Origin: DAOTTI01 sp034437795
GTDB taxonomy: Bacteria > Chloroflexota > UBA11872 > UBA12225
DNA length: 39,143 nucleotides
NCBI GenBank assembly: GCA_034437795.1
Contig: DAOTTI010000104.1
Span: forward strand, 1-39,143
Reading direction: 5' to 3'
A program made the translations under genes and the position numbers. The stretch's first letter is position 1, and each line of letters opens with the position of its first letter. Below the pieces are notes generated by a model. The model worked only from the letters and a program-made list of their open reading frames with translations. It searched no databases and had not been told where the DNA came from. Of this stretch, positions 9,061 through 16,329 are shown in pieces.

Positions 9061-9115
9061 TGTCCCCGTCTCCCTTTGGGAGAGGGCCAGGGTGAGAGCT
9101 CCGCCCCTCACGAGC
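9061..9115. repeat. GAGAGGG-family dispersed repeat
   Basis: CTCCCTTTGGGAG is a short palindrome followed by GGCCAGGGTGAGAGCTCCG, the same arrangement (palindrome, then GGGTGAGGGCTC) as at 262-300, 31515-31585, 32918-32955 and 38228-38270. Confidence 0.7.
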
Positions 9116-9251
9116 TAGGCGGGGCCGGTGATCCGTTCCCCGTCCATCCACGGCTCATCAAGGGGCCAGCCACCGGCTCCCGAGCAGCGCCGCCTCCACC
9201 AAAGGCATTCGGCTACCATGGCTACCAAAGGCGTCCAGCCGCCAAAAGGTA

Positions 9252-9279
9252 AGAGCCCCAGCCTAATGGCCAGGGCTCT
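9252..9279 (-). terminator. Intrinsic terminator of the candidate RNA
   Basis: On the minus strand AGAGCCCTGGCC, loop ATTA, GGCTGGGGCTCT pair over 12 positions (two G-U pairs), followed by TTACCTTTT. On the plus strand the hairpin exists but the downstream T content is poor, so the main direction is minus. It may still act weakly on sucD transcripts. Confidence 0.75.
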
Positions 9280-9428
9280 TCGTTCTAACCAGGGCTCCCG
9301 CCCTCTAGCTGTTCGCTAGTTCACTCGGGGCCGCCGGGCTCCGCGATGGTCCGGCCGTTTCTAGGCCCCGCCTTGAGAGGGCTCGCCTGGGGTGGACCCA
9401 CGCCCGGAGGGCAGGTCCCCCCGGGCGA

Positions 9429-9488
9429 CTACCTGTCGACTTGCAGAACTCCGTAGAGCAAGTACGGACGCTTGCGGCTCAGAATCAT
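9429..9488 (-). other. Possible 19-residue leader-like ORF inside the candidate RNA
   Basis: ATG at 9488 opens a 19-codon frame (starts MILSRKRPYLLYG, stop TAG at 9431-9429). A perfect AAAGGAGG lies at 9513-9506 on the same strand, but 17 bases separate it from the ATG, more than usual, and the start codon sits in the stem of the 9481-9500 hairpin. It could be a small peptide, or the purine run could be part of the RNA structure. No homologue is recognised. Confidence 0.25.
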
Positions 9489-9549
9489 TGGTTTGATTCT
9501 TCGCGCCTCCTTTCGTCCGGCCCGGGACTGGCCTCCCAGTCCCTAAGCA

Positions 9550-9578
9550 ACACTAGCACTATCCCTCTCGTCTGTCAA
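9550..9578 (-). promoter_or_regulatory. Sigma-70-type promoter for the candidate RNA
   Basis: On the minus strand a consensus TTGACA (9578-9573) is followed by a 17-base spacer and TAGTGT (9555-9550). The -10 is weak apart from its key T, A and final T, but the -35 is perfect and the spacing optimal. The predicted start, near 9543, coincides with the first base of the 5' hairpin. Confidence 0.65.
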
Positions 9579-9654
9579 GCCCCTTGGCGCCCTCTAGCAA
9601 GCCGCGACGTACGGGCAGGTGAGCGCGAACTGGCTGGCCAGCGGCCGCGCGGCG

Positions 9655-10098
9655 TCACACCGTGAGCAGCACCAGCGCCGTGATCACCGTCCCGACGATG
9701 GCCGCCCCGTACAGCAGCCAGGCTATGACCGCGCGGCCGCGCCGGAGCCCCAGGTCGATCAGCAGGAAGCGGGTGCGGTGCGCCGCATGAAAGAACGGCA
9801 AGCTGATGAGGACGAACAGGTACAGCCGCACCAGCGGGTTGGCCAGCGCGGCCGAAAAGGTCTCGTAGCGGGCGTTGACGAAGGGCACCAGCCCCAGCGG
9901 CCCCAGCACACCCTGGATTGCGATGTGCACCGGCACCAGTAGCGCCGCCGTCATCCCGCCGGCGGCAAACAGGCCCCACCACACCGCGTGCAGCAGGTCA
10001 ATCTGCGTCTTCGGCTGCCGGCCCTCCGCCATCTCAGCCGGCCCCGCCTCGGCCTCCAGTTCGCTCGTGGTTCTCGTCGTCGCCGTTGTTGAACTCAT
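9655..10098 (-). CDS. frdD: Fumarate reductase membrane anchor subunit D
   Basis: FrdD is one of two small membrane anchors that bind menaquinone and attach the FrdAB catalytic unit to the inner face of the membrane. The match to the E. coli type is clear in WWGLFAAGGMTAALLVPVHI, GPLGLVP and LPFFHAAHRTRFLLIDLGL. Three membrane segments fall at about residues 39-65, 88-106 and 122-146 of 147. The first 35 residues are a hydrophilic extension not found in E. coli. The start is ATG at 10098 with GGAGCGCAGG upstream; an upstream in-frame GTG (10131) is too close to its purine run. It is last in frdA-B-C-D, but 173 bases separate it from frdC, more than elsewhere in the operon. Confidence 0.88.
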   Translation of the reverse strand: MSSTTATTRTTSELEAEAGPAEMAEGRQPKTQIDLLHAVWWGLFAAGGMTAALLVPVHIAIQGVLGPLGLVPFVNARYETFSAALANPLVRLYLFVLISLPFFHAAHRTRFLLIDLGLRRGRAVIAWLLYGAAIVGTVITALVLLTV

Positions 10099-10271
10099 CC
10101 TGCGCTCCGTAACGTGTTCTGCCGGCGCCACTCTCCTGGTGACGTATGGCGCTACTTGCCGGCCATGACTACTCGGTCATGTTCCTCCGGCGCACCAGCG
10201 CCGCACGAAAAGACTGGTCATGTCTACAGGAACCCGGGCTAGCGGCGCGGCGCCTCTTCAGGAGGACGCAG

Positions 10272-10670
10272 CTACGAGCCTCCTGTGCCGGTCCAGATCA
10301 GCACCGCCCCCACCACGACCGACGCCACCGCCCAGAGCGCGAAGTTCGCGGCCGTAATCACCCGTGGGGAGAGCTCCCGCTGGCCCAGGGGCACGCGCAG
10401 GATCAGGCCACTGATCCCCAGCCACGTCACGCTGTGGTAGAGCGCGAATGCCAGGCAGACCAGGCTGAAGAGGATGTAGCGTGGCGAAGTGTAGGCGTAG
10501 TAGCCCCCTCCCGTCGTGCTCGGGCCCAGGCCCAGCCGCCAGACCTCCACCAGCAGGGAGAGCAGCCACAGCGTGATGGGGATGGCGGTAAACTCCCGCA
10601 CCATGAACAGGAGGTAGCGCCGGTGGCGGAGCCACCAGGTCGCGGCCAGCGGCGGGCGGTAGGTTTTCAC
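10272..10670 (-). CDS. frdC: Fumarate reductase membrane anchor subunit C
   Basis: FrdC is the other quinone-binding anchor of quinol:fumarate reductase. TWWLRHRRYLLFMVREFTAIP matches the E. coli FrdC N-terminus, including the glutamate (Glu26 here) that corresponds to the quinone-site Glu29. ALYHSVTW matches the region around FrdC His82 and Trp86. Three hydrophobic segments fit the family; no heme-ligand pattern is expected in this class. I chose the GTG at 10670 because its GTGA overlaps the frdB stop codon and GGGGACG lies just upstream; an in-frame ATG at 10685 would add five residues. It is translationally coupled to frdB. Confidence 0.88.
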   Translation of the reverse strand: MKTYRPPLAATWWLRHRRYLLFMVREFTAIPITLWLLSLLVEVWRLGLGPSTTGGGYYAYTSPRYILFSLVCLAFALYHSVTWLGISGLILRVPLGQRELSPRVITAANFALWAVASVVVGAVLIWTGTGGS

Positions 10671-11416
10671 TTGCGGCGTCCCCATGGCAGCACCAGCGAC
10701 TTCACCAGGTCCAGTGTCGTGTCCCACTTCGTCTGCTGGATCGCCTTCGCCGGATCCACCCCCTTGGGGCAGACCACCGAACACTCACCGACGAAGGTGC
10801 ACTCCCAGATCCCCGCGGAGGCCGCGATGATCGTCAGGCGCTGGGCCTTCCCCTGGTCCCGCGAATCCAGGTTGTAGCGCCGCGCCAGGGCCAGGGCCGC
10901 CGGGCCCAGGAACTCCGGCTCGATGGCGTAGACCGGGCAGGCGGAGTAGCACAGCATGCAGTTGATGCACATGCTGAACTGGCGGTAGCGCTCGTGCTCC
11001 GCCGGCGTCTGCCGGTAGGCCCCTTGCTCCAGGGGCGGCTCCTCCTCACGGATGATCCACGGCTGCACCTCCTGCAGCTTGCGCAGGAAGTCGCTCATGT
11101 CGATCACCAGGTCGCGGATGATCGGGAAGTGGGCCAGCGGCTCCACCACCACCTCGTTCGGGTAGAACTCGCGCAGGTAGGTGCCGCAAGTGAGGCGGGG
11201 CGTGCCGTTCACCATCATGCCGCAGCTGCCGCAGATCCCCATCCGGCACGACCAGCGGAAGGCCAGCGAGCCATCCAGGTTCCACTTGATGTAGTTGAGC
11301 GCGTCCAGGACCACCATGTCCGTACGGTAGGGGACGGTGTAGGACTGGCGCCGTGGCGCGTCGTCCACCTCCGGATTGAACCGCGTCACTGTGAGCGTGA
11401 TCGTGCCCGCTTCCAC
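10667..11416 (-). CDS. frdB: Fumarate reductase iron-sulfur subunit
   Basis: FrdB wires electrons between quinone and the FAD subunit through [2Fe-2S], [4Fe-4S] and [3Fe-4S] clusters. The 2Fe-2S ligands are in CRMGICGSCGMMVNG with a fourth Cys in PRLTCGTYL. MCINCMLCYSACP carries the second cluster, and CTFVGECSVVCPKGVDP completes the 4Fe/3Fe ligand set. At 249 residues it is E. coli FrdB-sized. The start is GTG at 11416 with CTTGGAGGTTCC upstream. It follows frdA by 88 bases and overlaps frdC. By sequence alone FrdB and SdhB are hard to separate; the anchors make this the FRD class. Confidence 0.93.
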   Translation of the reverse strand: MEAGTITLTVTRFNPEVDDAPRRQSYTVPYRTDMVVLDALNYIKWNLDGSLAFRWSCRMGICGSCGMMVNGTPRLTCGTYLREFYPNEVVVEPLAHFPIIRDLVIDMSDFLRKLQEVQPWIIREEEPPLEQGAYRQTPAEHERYRQFSMCINCMLCYSACPVYAIEPEFLGPAALALARRYNLDSRDQGKAQRLTIIAASAGIWECTFVGECSVVCPKGVDPAKAIQQTKWDTTLDLVKSLVLPWGRRK

Positions 11417-11504
11417 CAGGAACCTCCAAGCTCCAAGGTTATCGATTGAGCGCCAGCCACAAGCGCCGCCGGCTTCGCAGGTTCAATTCGCAGGATCAAG
11501 AGGC

Positions 11505-13235
11505 TCAATAGGTTCGCGCCTGCGGCTGCCATCGCGTGATCGTCACCGGCAGATAGTCGATGCGGGGCGGCCCGTCCGGCTGGTAGTGGGCCATCGAGTG
11601 CGCCAGAAACCGCTCGTCGTCCCGCTCGGGGAAGTCCCGCCGCGCGTGCGAGCCGCGCGACTCCTCCCGCCGGAGCGCGGACCAGGCGATGGCCTCCGCC
11701 AGGTCCAGCATAAACTCCAGCTCCAGCGCCCCGAACAGCTCGGTGTTGAACACGCGGCTGCGGTCGTCGAGCTTGATCCGGCCGCACCGCGCCCGCAGCG
11801 CCCGCAGCTCGTCGCAGACCGACTGCAAGCTCTCTGCCGTTCGGAACACGCCCACGCCCCGGTCCATGGCCGCCTGCAGCTCGTCGCGGATCCGACCGAT
11901 GCGCTCGGTCCCCTCCTCCCGTTGGAGGTAGCTCGTCTCGATCCGGCGCGCTTCGTCCGTCGCCAGCAGCTCCACGGGGTTGCTCGGCGGCGCCGCGCTG
12001 GCCAGGGCGAACTGCGCCGCGGCCCGGCCGGCGCGGGCGCCGAAGACCAGGCATTCGGTCAGGGAATTCGACCCCAGACGGTTGGCGCCGTTGATGCTCA
12101 CGCAGGCGCACTCGCCGGCGGCGTACAGGCCGGGCAGGGGCGTCGCCCCGTCGAGGTCGGTGTGGATGCCCCCCATCATGTAGTGGACCACCGGGCGCAC
12201 GGGGATCGGCTCATGCACCGGATCGATCCCCACATAATCGCGGCAGAGCTCGCGCACCATGGGCAGCTTGCGGTCGATCACTTTCTCGCCGAGGTGCCGG
12301 ATGTCCAGGTGCACGTACTGCCCGTACGGGCCCTCAAACCCGCGCCCCGCCTCGAACTCGGTGACGATGGCGCGGGAGATGATGTCGCGCGGGCCAAGCT
12401 CCATCTTGCCAGGGACATAGTGCTTGAGGAACCGCTCGCCCTGGTTATTGAGCAGATAGCCCCCTTCGCCGCGCGCCCCTTCGGTAATCAGGATGCCAGT
12501 GTTCGGCAGCCCCGTGGGGTGGAATTGCACGAACTCCATGTCTTTCAGCGGTACGCCAGCGCGGTAGGCCAGGACCATGCCGTCACCGGTGCAGATGGCG
12601 CCATTGGTAGTGAAGGCGTACACCCGCCCGGCGCCGCCGGTGGCCAGGATCACCGCCCGCCCAGTAATCGCCTCTAGCTCCCCTGTCTGCGCGTCGATCG
12701 CCGTCACCCCCACGCAGCGCTTGCCCCCCGCGCCGGGCCCGTCCTCCACCAGCAGGGAGGTCACGAACCGCTCGTCGTGCCGAATGATCTGGGGGTACTT
12801 CAGCGAGGTCTGGAAGAGCGTGTGCAGCATGTGGAAGCCGGTCTTATCGGCGGCGAAGCACGTGCGCCACGTGGTCATGCCCCCGAAGGGACGCACGCTG
12901 ATCCGCCCGTCCGGATCGCGGCTCCAGGGGCAGCCCCAGCGCTCCAGCTGGATCAGCTCACGGGGCGCTTCCTGGACGAAGACCTCCACCGCATCCTGGT
13001 CGGCCAGGTAATCGCTCCCTTTGATGGTGTCGAAGGCGTGCCCGTCCAGGCTGTCGTCGTCGCGGAGCACGGCGGCCGCTCCCCCCTCGGCCGAGACGGT
13101 GTGGCTGCGCATGGGGTAGACCTTCGACACCAGCCCGATCCGCAGGCGCGGGTCCGTCTCCGCCGCGGCAATGGCGGCGCGCAGCCCGGCGGCGCCGCCC
13201 CCCACAATGACGATGTCGTAGCTTACCGTCTCCAC
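11505..13235 (-). CDS. frdA: Fumarate reductase flavoprotein subunit
   Basis: FrdA carries covalent FAD and reduces fumarate to succinate, or the reverse. The dinucleotide site IVGGGAAGL is at residues 10-18 and the FAD-linked histidine is His45 in RSHTVSAEGGAA. FGGMTTWRTCFAADKTGFH, TLFQTSLKYPQI, ELGPRDIISRAI, VDPVHEPIPVRPVVHYMMGG and NGANRLGSNSLTECLVFG track E. coli FrdA closely. The length, 576 residues, fits (E. coli about 602). The start is GTG at 13235 after GGAGAGAGGCTGAGGG. It heads the frd genes. An inverted repeat at 13261-13283 in its leader is a candidate operator. The partner anchors frdC/frdD decide fumarate reductase over succinate dehydrogenase. Confidence 0.93.
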   Translation of the reverse strand: METVSYDIVIVGGGAAGLRAAIAAAETDPRLRIGLVSKVYPMRSHTVSAEGGAAAVLRDDDSLDGHAFDTIKGSDYLADQDAVEVFVQEAPRELIQLERWGCPWSRDPDGRISVRPFGGMTTWRTCFAADKTGFHMLHTLFQTSLKYPQIIRHDERFVTSLLVEDGPGAGGKRCVGVTAIDAQTGELEAITGRAVILATGGAGRVYAFTTNGAICTGDGMVLAYRAGVPLKDMEFVQFHPTGLPNTGILITEGARGEGGYLLNNQGERFLKHYVPGKMELGPRDIISRAIVTEFEAGRGFEGPYGQYVHLDIRHLGEKVIDRKLPMVRELCRDYVGIDPVHEPIPVRPVVHYMMGGIHTDLDGATPLPGLYAAGECACVSINGANRLGSNSLTECLVFGARAGRAAAQFALASAAPPSNPVELLATDEARRIETSYLQREEGTERIGRIRDELQAAMDRGVGVFRTAESLQSVCDELRALRARCGRIKLDDRSRVFNTELFGALELEFMLDLAEAIAWSALRREESRGSHARRDFPERDDERFLAHSMAHYQPDGPPRIDYLPVTITRWQPQARTY

Positions 13236-13260
13236 GATACCCTCAGCCTCTCTCCTGTAC

Positions 13261-13283
13261 GAGTTCCACTACACTACGAACTC
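13261..13283. promoter_or_regulatory. Inverted repeat upstream of frdA (candidate operator)
   Basis: GAGTTC and GAACTC form a perfect six-base inverted repeat separated by 11 bases, 26 bases upstream of the frdA start codon. The geometry suits a dimeric regulator. It is not an FNR box, and no regulator gene is adjacent. The site lies in a 238-base leader between the GYD gene and frdA. Confidence 0.4.
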
Positions 13284-13473
13284 CACTGCACGTGTACCTG
13301 TGTTCCTAATTGTCTGTCTATGGCCCGCGCCCCCGCGGGCGCTACCGGCCCCGGCGGTCTCGTGGGCGCCGTCCAGCCGCACCGTTCGTGCGCATGCGCG
13401 TGGTGCTCACTCGCCCTCAATGCAATCTCGCCTCATCCTCCCCGTTCCGCTACACCTTGAACTTTGAACTCGC

Positions 13474-13830
13474 CTAATCATGGTATGGCCGCCAGTTGTC
13501 GGCCGGCTCCGTCGGTGGACGATACCGCACGCCGGCCGCGCGGCGCATGCTTTCCATCGCCTCCTCCACTGTCAGCAGCACGGTGGTCTTGATCGCCTTA
13601 TCGTGGCCCGGGGCCACCACCCCCAGCAGCGCCGCCGCCGCCGACGTCTCGTCCGGCGCCTCGAAGATGGCGATCCCGTCGTACTCGCTGAAGGCGTAGT
13701 AGAAGCAGATGAGCCGGCCCCCGAAGCGCGCCAGGTGCTCCGCCAGAACCTGGCTGCGATCCTCCGGCCGCCTGACCAGGGCCGCCCACGCCTCGGGCGT
13801 ATACGAGAACTGGGTCATGAACGTGGGCAT
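13474..13830 (-). CDS. GYD domain-containing protein
   Basis: This small cytoplasmic protein of 118 residues belongs to the GYD family, whose biochemical role is not established. The family pattern is plain: MPTFMTQFSYTPEAWAALV at the N-terminus, GGRLICFYYAFSEYDGIAIFEAPD in the middle with the YDG/EYDG signature, and AIKTTVLLTVEEAMESMRRA near the end. The last 20 residues are a polar tail. ATG at 13830 has a strong site, GGAGGAAGGACCG. It lies between fumC (75 bases upstream) and frdA (238 bases downstream), all on the minus strand, so it is probably cotranscribed with at least fumC. Its position suggests some link to fumarate metabolism, but that is inference. Confidence 0.85.
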   Translation of the reverse strand: MPTFMTQFSYTPEAWAALVRRPEDRSQVLAEHLARFGGRLICFYYAFSEYDGIAIFEAPDETSAAAALLGVVAPGHDKAIKTTVLLTVEEAMESMRRAAGVRYRPPTEPADNWRPYHD

Positions 13831-13905
13831 CGGTCCTTCCTCCTGGGCGTTGCCTGGTGTGCGTTGTGTGGCTGGTGCGCCATACCGGCCGTGCCGGGCG
13901 CGGCC

Positions 13906-15399
<1,494 letters not shown>

Positions 15400-15549
15400 G
15401 GTACCTCACCCGCCGGCTGCGGCCGACGCCGCCGGAGCGCAGAGCGGGCCGCCACTTTGTTATAGTCGCCGTAGCTCAGGGAGTCTTGCCACCATCCGGA
15501 CCCATTCCCCTCCGTCTCGTCGTCGGAGCGGCGCAAGACACCACCGTCC
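15400..15549. promoter_or_regulatory. Divergent fumC/sdhC promoter region
   Basis: The 150 bases separate the fumC (minus) and sdhC (plus) starts and must drive both the fumC-frd side and the sdhCAB-mdh side. At 15459-15466 the sequence GTTATAGT reads TATAAC on the minus strand and TATAGT on the plus strand, both good -10 boxes, but matching -35 boxes are weak on either strand (AAGACT at 15487-15482 on the minus strand at 17-base spacing). The overlap of two -10 boxes would make the two directions mutually exclusive if both are used. Confidence 0.4.
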
Positions 15550-16329
15550 ATGGCGACCTCGTCCCCGCGACCCTATTCGTCAACACTCGCCCAGCCGGCG
15601 GAGCGCCGCAGCCTCACTCTCACCGGCGCACGGCGTTCCTACTGGTCCTCTTCCGTCGGCACCAAGGTCCTCATCGCCGTCACCGGCCTGCTCTTATTCG
15701 CCTACCTGGTCCTGCACCTGGCCGGCAACCTGCTCGTCTTCCTCGGGCCGGCCGTCTTCAACCAGTACTCCTACGCCCTGATCCATAACCCGCTCATCGT
15801 CCCCGCGGAGATCGGGCTCCTGGCCATCTTCCTGCTGCACGTCTATAAGGCGGTCACCAACTACATCGCCAACAAGCGCGCCCGGCCGGTGCCGTACTAC
15901 CGCACCGTCCGCCGCTTCTTCGGCTGGGGGTGGGCCGGCAAGCCCAGCCGCAAGAGCTTCGCCTCCACCACCATGCTCTTCTCCGGCCTGCTCATCGCCC
16001 TGTTCGTCATCATCCACGTCCGCCAGTTCCGCTTCGGCCCAGAATACCTGGTCCGTGATCCGGCCACCGGCGTGGAGCTGCGGGACCTCTACCGGCTGGA
16101 GATGGAGACCTTCTCCAATCTGTTCATCGTCGCCTTCTACGTCTTTAGCATGCTGGTCGTCGGGACGCACATCTGGCACGGCTTCTCCAGCGCCTTCAGC
16201 TCCCTGGGGGCCGACCATCCGCGCTACACTCCCTGGGTGCTGCGCGCCGGCAAGGTGCTAGCCGTGCTCATCGCCGGCGGCTTCCTGATCATCCCCATCT
16301 GGGCCTTTGCCTACGGAGGACGCCCGTGA
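15550..16329 (+). CDS. sdhC: Succinate dehydrogenase cytochrome b subunit (b558 family, single five-helix anchor)
   Basis: This is the membrane anchor of a class B succinate:quinone oxidoreductase, which holds two b hemes and the quinone site in one polypeptide. Five hydrophobic segments fall at about residues 36-58, 82-105, 140-158, 190-212 and 231-256. Candidate heme ligands are His56 (VLHLAGN), His97 (LLHVYKA), His156 (IIHVRQF) and His207/His210 (GTHIWHGF). At 259 residues it is longer than B. subtilis SdhC (about 202), mostly through a 35-residue N-terminal tail. The ATG at 15550 is used; no strong ribosome site is seen. The 3' end overlaps sdhA by four bases (GTGA). Confidence 0.92.
   Translation: MATSSPRPYSSTLAQPAERRSLTLTGARRSYWSSSVGTKVLIAVTGLLLFAYLVLHLAGNLLVFLGPAVFNQYSYALIHNPLIVPAEIGLLAIFLLHVYKAVTNYIANKRARPVPYYRTVRRFFGWGWAGKPSRKSFASTTMLFSGLLIALFVIIHVRQFRFGPEYLVRDPATGVELRDLYRLEMETFSNLFIVAFYVFSMLVVGTHIWHGFSSAFSSLGADHPRYTPWVLRAGKVLAVLIAGGFLIIPIWAFAYGGRP

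Larger units (their letters stand above)
9244..9543 (-). ncRNA. Candidate structured non-coding RNA of unrecognised family
   Basis: On the minus strand a promoter (9550-9578) is followed at the expected start point by a series of local hairpins and an intrinsic terminator, giving an RNA of about 300 nt. Hairpins, as seen: 9524-9543 (GGGACTGG, four-base loop, CCAGTCCC) at the very 5' end; 9481-9500 (AGAATCA, six bases, TGATTCT); paired GCAAG/CTTGC segments around 9455-9475 that compete with a second GCAAGT; GGGGCC/GGCCCC enclosing GCCGG/CCGGC; CTAGC/GCTAG; then the terminator. I could not match it to RNase P RNA, tmRNA, SRP RNA, 6S RNA or a riboswitch: their signature sequences are missing. 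No minus-strand gene lies immediately downstream, since sucD is on the other strand, so it is not an ordinary leader. Confidence 0.55.

Noticed and set aside
9244..9543. Assignment of the RNA as RNase P RNA, tmRNA, SRP RNA or 6S RNA
   Set aside because: The GAGGAAAGTCC and ACAGAA parts of RNase P, the tRNA-like ends and tag of tmRNA, the GGAAG-type SRP loop and the long 6S closing stem were all looked for and not found.
11417..11504. A separate small gene or attenuator between frdA and frdB
   Set aside because: The 88 bases contain TTGGAG/TTCAAT-like short repeats but no hairpin with a T-run and no open frame with a start.
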